The notes beneath the pieces are model-generated. The model worked only from the letters and a program-made list of their open reading frames with translations, searched no databases and had not been told where the DNA came from. The translations under genes were made by a program, and so were the position numbers. Below are positions 53,950 to 63,153 of a stretch of DNA of 63,780 nt, piece after piece; within the stretch, counting starts at the first letter, position 1, and the number at the start of each line of letters is the position of its first letter. Source of the DNA: an uncultured Acidobacteriia bacterium (GTDB lineage Bacteria > Acidobacteriota > Terriglobia > Bryobacterales > Bryobacteraceae); the NCBI GenBank assembly GCA_903825445.1, contig CAIKAS010000239.1, positions 1 through 63,780 of the forward strand, in the 5' to 3' direction.

Positions 53950-55053
53950 TCAGCGCCGCCCGCACAACGCCGCTAACAGGGTCTCGTAGGCTGTAGTCAC
54001 AGCTTCCCAGTCATATCGTTCCTTCACACGAGCCAATGCCCGGTTCCGATAAGCCGTGCGCTCGGTATTGTTCATCCGAATTACCTCACGCATTCGCCCC
54101 GTAAGTCCGGCTTGATCCGAATACGGAAGGCCTGCATCGCCACAAACTTCACGATTCTCCGTCGTATCCAGATACAACACGAGCGCACCCCGCGCCATAG
54201 CCTCAATCAAGGCCGGGTGCGTGCCGCCCACTTCCGTCGCGTGAATGTACGCGAAACACCAACTGCCCAGTTCAAGATACCCTGTGCCGTAAATTGCGCC
54301 CGGCATCACGATGCGGGGATCCCTGGTGTCCCGCACCTGGCGAATGTATTCGCTCGCATAGGGCGCATCGCCGATCAGGGCCAGCTTCATATCCGGCTCG
54401 GCAAGCTTTTCAAAAGCCTGCCGCACCTCAAGGGCGCGGTTCTCAGGTTCCAGTCGGCTTACGTAGAGAAAATATCGCGAAGGCTCAAGGCCCAATCGGT
54501 CCAGCGCCTCGCGCGTCGTGGCCAGTGTTGTATCGGCGCCGTACGGGATAAACAGGGAGTCGGCACTCCATTGTTCGCGGTAATAGCGCCGGATGGCCTC
54601 CGCGTCGGTGACAAAACAACTCGGCAGGATAGTGGACAGATATTCCGATAAAAAATACCAGGTCCGCGCATACCGGTTCCACTTTTTGCGTTTCCGCTCA
54701 ATGCCATCTACATTCAGCACAACCGGTATCCCTGTCGCGCGTGGCCAAAGTGTGAAGATTGCATTCGCCGCATTGCAGAAGAGCGCCGCGTCTATCGGAT
54801 ACGGGCCGCGTCGGAATGTGAGATGCAATGCGGAGACACAGGTGTGTGCCAGCGTCTCCAGATACTTGTGCCGAATCGTGGGCAGCCACACCAGATCCAC
54901 GCCGCGATACGTCGGTTCTTCATGCCGTTCTCTGCAATAGACCGTGACCTTGTGACCGCGGGCAATCAGACGTGTGGAGAGTTCTTCCGCAAAGGTCTCG
55001 AAGCCACCGTAGCGGCCGGGAATACCGCGCGTTCCCAATAACGCGATGCGCAC
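53950..55053 (-). CDS. DUF1972/GT4 family glycosyltransferase
   Basis: A 367-residue GT-B glycosyltransferase. The N-terminal DUF1972 acceptor domain begins MRIALLGTRGIPGRYGGFET, the hallmark of rhamnosyltransferase-like enzymes. The C-terminal donor half has YFLYVSRLEPENRALEVRQA and the EVGGTHPALIEAMARGALVL motif with the conserved EX7E-like pattern. GTG at 55053 starts it. It ends a run of glycosyltransferases, each a few bases apart. Sugar specificity is unknown. Confidence 0.93.
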   Translation of the reverse strand: MRIALLGTRGIPGRYGGFETFAEELSTRLIARGHKVTVYCRERHEEPTYRGVDLVWLPTIRHKYLETLAHTCVSALHLTFRRGPYPIDAALFCNAANAIFTLWPRATGIPVVLNVDGIERKRKKWNRYARTWYFLSEYLSTILPSCFVTDAEAIRRYYREQWSADSLFIPYGADTTLATTREALDRLGLEPSRYFLYVSRLEPENRALEVRQAFEKLAEPDMKLALIGDAPYASEYIRQVRDTRDPRIVMPGAIYGTGYLELGSWCFAYIHATEVGGTHPALIEAMARGALVLYLDTTENREVCGDAGLPYSDQAGLTGRMREVIRMNNTERTAYRNRALARVKERYDWEAVTTAYETLLAALCGRR

Positions 55054-55057
55054 AGGA

Positions 55058-56110
55058 TCAGCGTTGCTTCGTGACGCGCGTAGGTGTCAGCGCGGCCGCG
55101 AATTTCTTCGGGGCGGGCTTGCTGACAGGCTCGAACGCGAACCAGCTGGCCATGTATTCGTCGCTCACGCGCTTGCGCCGCATGATCTCGCGGCGTTTAT
55201 CCATTACGCTCCGCCAGTTGCGAAAAAGGAAAGTAAATGCGCAAAGCGAAGTGTGTTCCCAGAGAAGACAACAGCCAACCACGACGGCATCGCGCGCGGT
55301 AATTGAAAAGAAGTTCCGCCGGTAGACATCTCCTGTGATGTTCTTCATGCGCAGCAGGAAACGGTTCTTCACCGAATGCATGTTGATTTCGGCCGTTAGT
55401 TCACGCCGGTTGCCCGGCAGAGCCTTGCGAACGTGATACCCCTTGGCAAACGGCACGTAAAGACACTTCCAGCCCATCAATTGGGCGCGCCATGCCACGT
55501 CTGCATCTTCCCGGTAAGCAAAAAAATCGTTGTCGAAGAATTCACCGCCTATGGCTATGTCCTCGATCATCTCCCGCCGGTACAGCGCGGCGGCCGCCGT
55601 GGCGCCAAATACATATTCGTAGTTTCGGAAGCTGCCATCGTCGAGTTGGAGACTACCGCGATCAAGATGGCGCAGATTGGGAGTGAAGTAGATTCCCGTT
55701 GAATCGACCAGTGGCTCTTCGGGAAAATCGAAGGTCGCCTTCATGGTCATGAGTTTTCCGCAGACCGTGCCAACCTTCGGATCCATACCCCCCGCATTGA
55801 CCAGTGCTTCAAGAAACCCCTGCAGCAGAAGCATGTCGGGATTCAGAGTGAGGACCCATTCCGCTTCAGAAAGTGCGATCGCCTGGTTCTGCGCAGCCGA
55901 AAAACCAATATTTTCTTCGTTGTAAACGATGCGGCAGCGGTCTTCGAAGGGTTCGAGAATATCGATGGTTCCGTCAGAGGAGTTATTATCGATCACGATA
56001 ATCTCCTTGAACGGGTACTTTTGGTCCAGCACCGATTCCAGGCACCGCTTGATAAAGCGGCCACTGTTGTAGGTGACGATCGTTACTGAGACAAAGTCGC
56101 TACGGGACAT
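55058..56110 (-). CDS. GT2 family glycosyltransferase
   Basis: A 350-residue GT-A transferase. Nucleotide-binding start VSVTIVTYNSGRFIKRCLES, IIVIDNNSSDGTIDIL, the DxD-like LTLNPDMLLLQGFLE and FAYREDADVAWRAQLMGWKC for the catalytic ED region. A C-terminal hydrophobic segment (AVVVGCCLLWEHTSLCAFTF) may touch the membrane. It lies 4 bases before the DUF1972 gene. The best general match is to rhamnosyl- or other sugar transferases of O-antigen clusters. Confidence 0.92.
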   Translation of the reverse strand: MSRSDFVSVTIVTYNSGRFIKRCLESVLDQKYPFKEIIVIDNNSSDGTIDILEPFEDRCRIVYNEENIGFSAAQNQAIALSEAEWVLTLNPDMLLLQGFLEALVNAGGMDPKVGTVCGKLMTMKATFDFPEEPLVDSTGIYFTPNLRHLDRGSLQLDDGSFRNYEYVFGATAAAALYRREMIEDIAIGGEFFDNDFFAYREDADVAWRAQLMGWKCLYVPFAKGYHVRKALPGNRRELTAEINMHSVKNRFLLRMKNITGDVYRRNFFSITARDAVVVGCCLLWEHTSLCAFTFLFRNWRSVMDKRREIMRRKRVSDEYMASWFAFEPVSKPAPKKFAAALTPTRVTKQR

Positions 56111-56173
56111 GTACGCGAAAGTCTTTCTCCACTCTTCGAAATCGCTTCTACTGCGAAAACCCGGTACAAAACC

Positions 56174-57106
56174 CTACACACTACGCCCCATATCCGGTCG
56201 ATGAGCACTCCATAAACGAGCAAATGCCAAACGGATCACAGATTTGTAAACTGCTACAACCCTCAAACCGCCACGCGGAAACGCGAGTACCGCGCGGGCT
56301 GCGGCTCCTGCCGCCACCGATAGGCAAACTACCCTAAACGACACCGGACCAAAGTGTTTAGCCGCGTATTTAAGAAGACTACCATACCAATATTCTTGCA
56401 TGATCTCCGGCGAAATTCGCTCAACGGAGTGGCCACCGCGGTGAATAGCGCGGGCCGAGGGGTCGAATCGCACCAAATACCCCGCAGCACGCAGTCTGGC
56501 GCAAAAATCTACGTCTTCAAACCAAACAGGCCAAAAGGATTCGTCGAAACCGCCCAGTTGTCTCCACGCGGATCGGCGAAACATAAAGAATGCGCCGGCC
56601 GGCTGATCGACAAAGGCAGGAACCATCGGATCATTTCCTAAGCAACGGTAATGCCAATTGACGGGATTGCCCTTCCAGACGCGATTAATTCCCAGGACTT
56701 CGAGTGCCAGCGCGGCGGGCGTTGGAAGATTTCTCGCCATGAAACCCGATTGTGCACGGCCGTTGGACGAAATTAGCAGCCCGCCTGCTCCCCCGGTTTT
56801 TTCGTCGTCAAAGCAATCCGTCAGCGATGTCAGACCGGTTTCGACCCGGGTATCCGGGTTGAGCAATAAAACCAAGGGCGCGGATGTCGCGCGGACTCCC
56901 TGATTGACTGCAGCGGCGAATCCGGCATTTCTCTGATTGGCGATCAGCCGCACTCCGGTCGCGGGAATTCTTCGACAGGTGTCGTCAGTGGAGGCGTTGT
57001 CCACCACCACGATTTCAACCTCCGGAATTCGGAGGATGGCATCGAGGCATGGACCGATAACTTCCTCCGATTGGTACGTCACCACGACTATTGCGACACG
57101 CACCAT
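56174..57106 (-). CDS. GT2 family glycosyltransferase
   Basis: A 310-residue GT-A transferase: VRVAIVVVTYQSEEVIGPCL, EIVVVDNASTDDTCR, LLLNPDTRVETGLTSL (DxD) and FDESFWPVWFEDVDFCARLR (ED motif), then HRGGHSVERISPEIMQEYWY. The C-terminus has a hydrophobic stretch (FRVVCLSVAAGAAARAVLAF). It is 3 bases downstream of the next GT2 gene, and 63 bases before the following one, the largest gap in the cluster. Confidence 0.92.
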   Translation of the reverse strand: MVRVAIVVVTYQSEEVIGPCLDAILRIPEVEIVVVDNASTDDTCRRIPATGVRLIANQRNAGFAAAVNQGVRATSAPLVLLLNPDTRVETGLTSLTDCFDDEKTGGAGGLLISSNGRAQSGFMARNLPTPAALALEVLGINRVWKGNPVNWHYRCLGNDPMVPAFVDQPAGAFFMFRRSAWRQLGGFDESFWPVWFEDVDFCARLRAAGYLVRFDPSARAIHRGGHSVERISPEIMQEYWYGSLLKYAAKHFGPVSFRVVCLSVAAGAAARAVLAFPRGGLRVVAVYKSVIRLAFARLWSAHRPDMGRSV

Positions 57107-57109
57107 GTG

Positions 57110-58162
57110 TCAATGTGCCGCGCCCGAGGCGTCAGCCCGGGGTGATGTCAGTCGAAAATACCAGCGCCAGTAGGAGTCCGCGGCCCGATGCTTAATTTCG
57201 CTCTCCGAGGCCGCCAGAAAAGCCCGCAATCTGGGAGACGGCTCACCTTCCGGATGGAATGATTTCAGCGCGTCAAGTTTCCCCGCAAACCACGACAGCG
57301 CGGCTCCGTGTCTCAACGCCACTAGTCCCCAAAGAAGCTGGCCGGCGACGATGGGCCAGAAGCAGGCTCGAAAAAGGTCGCGGTCATAATGACGTCGGAT
57401 CAGCAAGAGTTGGTTGCGCGAAATCAACCGGACCACCCGGGAATTCCAGGCTCCAAAAGTCGCACTGCCATGGTGCCAGGCGACAGCATTTGGGACGTAA
57501 ATGCCTTCAAAACCTCCGCGCACGCAGCGGAGCCCCAGATCGACATCCTCCAGATAGGATCCGAACTCTTCATCAAAGCCGTTCAATTGTTCAAGTACAT
57601 CGCGGCGAAACAGGCATGCGGTACCGGGAGCCAGTGCCATCGGCGAGGGCGCAGCGTCGCTTGGGGGTGCCGTACCCACGTGACGTTCTCCGTGACCGGC
57701 TCTCCACGCGCATCCGGAGCGGCTGAGCAGATCATAGGTTCCGTCGATCAACTCCCGGTCGGTTGCATTAAAAACAATGCCGCTGGCAAAACTGAAACCC
57801 CTCTCAGAAGATCGGACAGTTCGGATGAGGCGCTCAAGCCAGTACGGATCCAGCGTAACGTCGCTGTTCAGAATCGCGATCCAGCTGTGCGATGTCGCCA
57901 AACGCCAACCCGTATTCACTGCCCGGGCAAACCCGACGTTCTCAGTTTGCTGAATCACGGTGCATCCGCGGGAGCGGGCCACCTCAGCGGCGCCATCCGA
58001 GGATGCGTTGTCCACCACGATAATCTCCGCGAAGGGCAAGGTCTGGGCGGCAAGACTATCCAGCAATTGCGCGAGCAACTCAACCCGGTTATGCACAGGA
58101 ACTACGGCCGCCACGCTTTGTCCAGTTGCGGCCTGCCCGGAATTGAATTCGTGGGGATTCAC
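57110..58162 (-). CDS. GT2 family glycosyltransferase
   Basis: About 350 residues. GT-A signatures: SVAAVVPVHNRVELLAQLLD, EIIVVDNASSDGAAEVARS, WIAILNSDVTLDPYWLERLI (DxD) and FDEEFGSYLEDVDLGLRCVR (ED). I place the start at GTG 58162, one base after the stop of the GT2-GT4 gene, because the family begins about 15 residues later. The open frame reaches back to an ATG at 58255, which would overlap that gene by 92 bases. Neither start has a good ribosome site. Confidence 0.9.
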   Translation of the reverse strand: MNPHEFNSGQAATGQSVAAVVPVHNRVELLAQLLDSLAAQTLPFAEIIVVDNASSDGAAEVARSRGCTVIQQTENVGFARAVNTGWRLATSHSWIAILNSDVTLDPYWLERLIRTVRSSERGFSFASGIVFNATDRELIDGTYDLLSRSGCAWRAGHGERHVGTAPPSDAAPSPMALAPGTACLFRRDVLEQLNGFDEEFGSYLEDVDLGLRCVRGGFEGIYVPNAVAWHHGSATFGAWNSRVVRLISRNQLLLIRRHYDRDLFRACFWPIVAGQLLWGLVALRHGAALSWFAGKLDALKSFHPEGEPSPRLRAFLAASESEIKHRAADSYWRWYFRLTSPRADASGAAH

Positions 58163-58163
58163 T

Positions 58164-60590
58164 TCACTTGTGATTGTAGAGTGCAGCTTCACGATCAGCG
58201 TCACCGGGAAGGTGCGCAGGAGGCTCCATGAGCGCGTCCGCGCGAGGAATTCCATGCAACGTCCGTTTCGCGGAAATCAAAGCGCGGTATTTCTCCACCA
58301 GGCGAGCAGTCGTCACTGCCATATCCCAATTGCTTTCCACTTCGCGGCGCGCACGCGCTGCAAGGTCGTCAGCAAAACCCGGATCTTCAAGGAGGTGAAC
58401 AACTCTCGCGGCGAACGCACGCGGATCGTCCGCGAGAGCGCAAAATTCTCCATCCACCCTTGCCAGGCCTTCTGCCCCCAACGTCGTGGACACCACTGGA
58501 ATACCGCTGGCGAAGGCCTCCAGCAACTTCACGCGAACGCCGGATCCGCTCCGAATCGGACAGACGAAGACCGCGCAGTTCGAAAACAGCGGTTGAATGT
58601 CGTCAACAAAACCCAGCAGATCGATTACATTGGCGGCGTCATGAAATGCGTGACGCGGAGGCGGGTCAGACCCGGCCACCAGCAAGCGGGCGTCCGGCAG
58701 TTTCTCAATCACCAGCGGTAGTACTTCACGGGTAAACCAGTCGAGCGCCACCTGATTCGGCGTATGGCGAAAGCTGCCGAGAAACAACATCGTCCGCGGC
58801 CGGCGCGGCCCACCGGGATACGCGTACCGTGAGCAATCGACTCCCGCCCGCATCCCTGCATCGATGCGTGGCGCGAGCTTCGGCAAAAAGCCTTCGAGGT
58901 ACCGCTTGTTCTCCAAAGTGCAGACCTGAACCTGATCGCAATGCGGAAGAAAACTCAGTTCGAAACGAATTGCGCGAATGTATTCGAAGCGGGCCTTCAG
59001 ACGGTCGAGAGGGCTACGAATGAAAGGAATCGCACTGGCGATGGATTGAAAATAGACGTCATGCTCGAACAGAGCGCAGACGATCCGGTCGAACCGTCGG
59101 ACATACTGGCCGAGGGCTGTATATTCCAGCTGGACTACGTCGATTTGACGCAGCAGAATCTGCCGCTGGATCAGCCATTCGATCTCCGGCGTGTAAAATT
59201 CGTGCACAGCATGCGGCGTGATGGAGGCAAGATGCGGGTTGCGGTCATTGCGGCGCACAACGAATTCCACGCTTCGGCAGAACTGCCGCAGTTCCTCGTT
59301 AGCGGCCCTTTCGCGCTCATAATCGAGCATGATTATGGCGTGGACGTCGCAGGACTTCGCCAGTTCGCGCAGTGTGTAGTACATAAACACGCCACCACCG
59401 TGAGTGGGCGGACAAACGGGATAAGGCGAAACAAAAAGAATGCGGGGCCGTGCGGGCGTTCCGGGCAACGCCGAAAACCTGTCATGAAAATATGCCGGCC
59501 GCGAGCGCCGGAAAACCTCGCTGTCATTTACAAACGCCAGCGATCGCGCCCGCCAGCGTGAACGCAGCGCGCCGCCGATCTGCAACACAGCGCGAATAAC
59601 GCCATTCGCACTGGCACGCCCCGGCGCGTCGCCAGACCAGGCGCTGACTATGGAACCCGGCATCGCAAATAAAAAACTGCTGCCCAGCCGTCGCCATTCA
59701 TGTATGTTCTTCCAGGCAAACAGAACAAAATTCTTCTGGAGGATTGATTCGATGTAACCTGGACTGAATTTCCGCCCGATTGTGCCGCGGTGCTCGTGAT
59801 GGACCACGCTGGCAGGCTGATAGAGCACTTTCCAGCCTCGCTTCCACGCCATGTAGCCCAGATCGGTGTCTTCCAGATAGAAAGGGGCCAGCAAGTCGTC
59901 AAAGCCCCCTAGTGCCAGAAACTTGCGGCGGTCAAAAGCGCAGGATCCGCCACCCCCGTAAAAACAGGGGAACAGTCTGTCTACCGCCGGGTCTTCGCGA
60001 TGCCCAACGCGCAGCCCGCCATCCTGCCACCAGCCTTCCGTCAGTCCCGTTTCCTCGCGTCGTTTTGTCGTATCGCCGAGAAATATCTGGCAGGAGACGG
60101 CGAACACGTTTTCATCGGTGAACCCGGCTAAAAGCGGCGCGAGAAAATCCGGTTCCACTCTCATGTCGGAATTCAGCAGCACCACCACGTCGTTACGGGC
60201 TTCGCGAAATCCGGCATTCGATCCACCTCCGAATCCCAGGTTTTCCCGAAGTGCCAGCACACGGACTTCGGGATAGTTCTCCCGTATCCATTCCGCGCTG
60301 CCGTCAACGGAACCGTTGTCCACCACCAGAATTTCGCTGCCGGGATGGCCGGCGATGGCTGTCACCCAGGACGGCAGGAAACGCTCCAGCAATTCGCGTC
60401 CATTCCAATTGGGGATGACAAGTGACGCCCCGCGTATATCCGGTCTGGGCTCTCTGAAAGGTCTGCGATTACCAGCAAGAATCCACAGAAGATCTGTGAT
60501 TGCGATGGCAGCGGCGCAGAGCGCCAGGACAAACGGAAGCGCCACCAGCAGGGGCAATGCACGAACAAAACGGAGGGCTGACGCCTTCAT
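58164..60590 (-). CDS. Bifunctional GT2-GT4 glycosyltransferase fusion
   Basis: An 808-residue protein with two enzymes. An N-terminal hydrophobic segment (LPLLVALPFVLALCAAAIAI) anchors it. Residues about 52-310 are a GT2 domain: GASLVIPNWNGRELLERFLP, ILVVDNGSVDGSAEWIREN, VVVLLNSDMRVEPDFL and FYLEDTDLGYMAWKRGW. From about residue 388 a GT4 domain begins (RILFVSPYPVCPPTHGGGVF), with TMLFLGSFRHTPNQVALDWF and FVCPIRSGSGVRVKLLEAFA followed by SGIPVVSTTLGAEGL. It probably adds two sugars in sequence. It overlaps the methyltransferase gene by 4 bases (ATGA). Confidence 0.93.
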   Translation of the reverse strand: MKASALRFVRALPLLVALPFVLALCAAAIAITDLLWILAGNRRPFREPRPDIRGASLVIPNWNGRELLERFLPSWVTAIAGHPGSEILVVDNGSVDGSAEWIRENYPEVRVLALRENLGFGGGSNAGFREARNDVVVLLNSDMRVEPDFLAPLLAGFTDENVFAVSCQIFLGDTTKRREETGLTEGWWQDGGLRVGHREDPAVDRLFPCFYGGGGSCAFDRRKFLALGGFDDLLAPFYLEDTDLGYMAWKRGWKVLYQPASVVHHEHRGTIGRKFSPGYIESILQKNFVLFAWKNIHEWRRLGSSFLFAMPGSIVSAWSGDAPGRASANGVIRAVLQIGGALRSRWRARSLAFVNDSEVFRRSRPAYFHDRFSALPGTPARPRILFVSPYPVCPPTHGGGVFMYYTLRELAKSCDVHAIIMLDYERERAANEELRQFCRSVEFVVRRNDRNPHLASITPHAVHEFYTPEIEWLIQRQILLRQIDVVQLEYTALGQYVRRFDRIVCALFEHDVYFQSIASAIPFIRSPLDRLKARFEYIRAIRFELSFLPHCDQVQVCTLENKRYLEGFLPKLAPRIDAGMRAGVDCSRYAYPGGPRRPRTMLFLGSFRHTPNQVALDWFTREVLPLVIEKLPDARLLVAGSDPPPRHAFHDAANVIDLLGFVDDIQPLFSNCAVFVCPIRSGSGVRVKLLEAFASGIPVVSTTLGAEGLARVDGEFCALADDPRAFAARVVHLLEDPGFADDLAARARREVESNWDMAVTTARLVEKYRALISAKRTLHGIPRADALMEPPAHLPGDADREAALYNHK

Positions 60591-61849
60591 CGCTCATCCC
60601 GAAGTCGCGGGACCAACCCCATGCGCACGCCCGCCCGTACCCACCTCGAATCTGCCACCAATTTGAGTTGACGCTTGTACTCGCCAATTTCATCATTCAG
60701 ACTCAGTGCCCATTGAGAGCGTTCCGTCACGATCGCCTCCAGGCGGTCGATATTCGCCTGGGCTGAACTCTCCACTTCCTGACATTCCTGGTTGAGACGC
60801 GCAATTTCGGCATTTCCCCGCGTAATCTGTGCCTCCAGGTCGGCCACCCACGCCAAACGGCTCGTCACTTCCTCCTGCAGTGCCACAATGCGGGAATTAC
60901 GCTGAGAGATTTCCCGGTTCAGTTCGGACGCCCACCGATTCTGCTTGTCCAGCTCCGCCTCCAGCGCTTCATGATCCTTTTGAAGCTGGCTGTGATCGGC
61001 CACGCTCCGGAGCAGCCACGCCTCCTTCTGCGCCACCTCCGACAGCAGCTTTGAGATATGACGTTCACGTTCCTGCAGAACGTTTGCGGTGGTGGGAAGC
61101 CAGGCGTAGGTGTCGTCGGCGACAATTGGCGTCTGGCTGCAGACGGCGACGAAGAAGTGGGCACCGGCTTTGTCCTGCGAGGGAACGGCATCCAGTACAG
61201 TTTCTACTGGTCCGGCTGACGATGTGTCCTGCGGTGAAAAGACAATCGCCCCCGCATGGTTCTGCGTCCAGATGCGCACGTGGGCAAAAACGTCACGCAG
61301 CGCCGCGTGGAATTCATCGTACGTGAACTCGTGCCGATGAAACGGATTCGGCCCAGCGTCACCTCGGGACGCCGCATAGTAAGCGCGATTCGGCGTGGAA
61401 ACCACCAGCGCTCCTGATGGTTTCAGTATTCGGTTGGCTTCTGCCACCAGTTGCGGCCAGCGCTCCAGGTGCTCAATCACCTCAAACGCCGTCACCATGT
61501 CAAACGCGCCCTGCCCGAGCGGCAGAGCTTCGCACGCGGCCTGTAAAAAATGCACACCTGGTCGCGCGTAGCTCTGCTTCGCATGCGCGATTGCCTCGCC
61601 CGAAATATCGGCCGCAGTAATCGATGCTGCGCCGGTCATTTCCGCCGAGCCATAGCCGGTTCCACAGCCGGCATCGAAGACACGCGGCGCGGCAGCCATG
61701 CCAGTCGCAATCCGGTTCGCGAAACGATAGCGCGCCAGATGCTCGTTGAACAGGTCGGCATCGACAAGCCCAGGGATCACGCGTTCGCCGGTGAATTCGC
61801 CTTCCGCAAACTCGGACCCTGTCCGTTCAGATATGCTTCGTTCAGACAA
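60587..61849 (-). CDS. SAM-dependent methyltransferase with C-terminal coiled coil
   Basis: A 420-residue protein. Residues about 20-240 are a class I methyltransferase: FTGERVIPGLVDADLFNEHL, then SAM motif I RVFDAGCGTGYGSAEMTGAA and FDMVTAFEVIEHLERWPQLV. From about residue 270 a long charged coiled coil follows (LQKDHEALEAELDKQNRWAS and more). This layout is like WbdD, which caps O-antigen chains and uses a coiled-coil ruler to set chain length, but no kinase domain is present here. TTG at 61849 overlaps the Wzt stop by 8 bases. Confidence 0.9.
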   Translation of the reverse strand: MSERSISERTGSEFAEGEFTGERVIPGLVDADLFNEHLARYRFANRIATGMAAAPRVFDAGCGTGYGSAEMTGAASITAADISGEAIAHAKQSYARPGVHFLQAACEALPLGQGAFDMVTAFEVIEHLERWPQLVAEANRILKPSGALVVSTPNRAYYAASRGDAGPNPFHRHEFTYDEFHAALRDVFAHVRIWTQNHAGAIVFSPQDTSSAGPVETVLDAVPSQDKAGAHFFVAVCSQTPIVADDTYAWLPTTANVLQERERHISKLLSEVAQKEAWLLRSVADHSQLQKDHEALEAELDKQNRWASELNREISQRNSRIVALQEEVTSRLAWVADLEAQITRGNAEIARLNQECQEVESSAQANIDRLEAIVTERSQWALSLNDEIGEYKRQLKLVADSRWVRAGVRMGLVPRLRDER

Positions 61850-63116
61850 CGCCTGGCTCCGTTTCGGAGGTATGATGTGGACTCACTTCAATCCGGCAGG
61901 GTACCTGTACGTAACCGTAGACCTGCCTGTCTCCCCTCGCCATCTGAATGGTAATCGCGTTATCGATGGCATCGCAGACCGCGCCGTTATTCCCCACCCA
62001 CGGCGAGAATGAAAACGCGCCCGGATACAGTTCCGGAATCTCAAAATGGAAATCCACAGTGACCGTCTCGCCTGCGGAAACCGCACCCGGATTGTGGCCT
62101 TCCCGGACTGCGCTTGTCGCCGCAAATTCGAGCCCCAGGTGGTTGCGGAGCGTTACTCCAATGTCCGGCCGAAGCAAGTCCCGGTTGGCCCGAAAGCTGA
62201 TGCGGACCAACAACCGGCTCTGCGGAATCATGAGATGGAGGTGGTCGCCAAATTCGTCTAACACGGCGATTCCAAGAATCTCCGCGCCGCCATCGCCTGA
62301 GCGATGGTCGATGTTCGGAATCGCGGTGACTACAGCCACAACCGGCACCACGGGTATCTCGGACGCAGGACCTGGCGCCGATGCCGATTCTGCACTCACA
62401 GAAGCCAGATAATGTGCGACAACGTCGCCGGTGTCTCCAATCGCCATGGCATGCCCATGATCGAGCCAAAGCGCCCGATCTCCGATTGCCCGTACGTCAC
62501 CGACAGAGTGAGAAACAAAAACGATGGTCACACCCCGGTCTCTCATCTCGTTAATCTTGCGCATGCAGCGCTGCCGAAACCAGGCGTCTCCCACCGCCAG
62601 CGCTTCGTCCACAATCAGGATCTCCGGGTCCACGTGTATCGCGACCGAAAATGCCAGCCGCACTGTCATACCGCTCGAATAAGTACGCACCGGCTGGTGG
62701 ATGAAATCGCCGATCTCAGCGAAATCCTGAATGGAATCGAAGCGCCGGTCCAATTCCTGTTTCGAGAATCCCAGGATCGCGCCGTTCATATAAACGTTGT
62801 CCCGTCCCGTAAACTCGGGGTTAAATCCCGAACCAAGTTCCAGCAGCGCCGATACGCGGCCGTTCACCCGAACTTCCCCCGAAGTGGGCGGAAAGATGCC
62901 GGCGATCAGTTGCAGCGTGGTGCTCTTGCCGGATCCGTTCTCGCCAATCACACAAAAGACCTCGCCGCGGCCAACCGAAAATGTGAGGTCCGTCAGAGCG
63001 TGAAAGTCCCTGTGACGATGAGCCGCCCCCATAGTGGCCAGTTCCATCAGGCGGCCCGCGGGCGATTCGTAGACGGCGTAACTCTTCGAGACGTGCTCGA
63101 ACTCAACGGCATTCAC
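61842..63116 (-). CDS. wzt: Wzt-type polysaccharide ABC transporter ATP-binding protein with C-terminal sugar-binding domain
   Basis: A 424-residue ATPase. Walker A IGENGSGKSTTLQLIAGIFP, signature YSSGMTVRLAFSVAIHVDPE followed by ILIVDEAL, and H-loop VFVSHS; VSALLELGSGFNPEFTGRDN is the marker of O-antigen/teichoic acid exporters. After residue 250 a beta-sandwich Wzt C-terminal domain follows (VDFHFEIPELYPGAFSFSPW), which in O9a-type systems recognises the capped chain end. GTG at 63116. The membrane partner Wzm is not adjacent; a nuclease-like gene lies upstream. Confidence 0.94.
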   Translation of the reverse strand: MNAVEFEHVSKSYAVYESPAGRLMELATMGAAHRHRDFHALTDLTFSVGRGEVFCVIGENGSGKSTTLQLIAGIFPPTSGEVRVNGRVSALLELGSGFNPEFTGRDNVYMNGAILGFSKQELDRRFDSIQDFAEIGDFIHQPVRTYSSGMTVRLAFSVAIHVDPEILIVDEALAVGDAWFRQRCMRKINEMRDRGVTIVFVSHSVGDVRAIGDRALWLDHGHAMAIGDTGDVVAHYLASVSAESASAPGPASEIPVVPVVAVVTAIPNIDHRSGDGGAEILGIAVLDEFGDHLHLMIPQSRLLVRISFRANRDLLRPDIGVTLRNHLGLEFAATSAVREGHNPGAVSAGETVTVDFHFEIPELYPGAFSFSPWVGNNGAVCDAIDNAITIQMARGDRQVYGYVQVPCRIEVSPHHTSETEPGVV

Positions 63117-63153
63117 GGGGAAACTTCAGTTTAGAGCAGCGTGGCGCCCGTTG

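Noticed and set aside
52737..53996. A 419-residue plus-strand open frame
   Set aside because: It is the opposite strand of the alanine racemase gene; the translation is Arg/Ser-rich and has no domain.
62304..63134. A 276-residue plus-strand open frame
   Set aside because: It is antisense to the Wzt ATPase gene.
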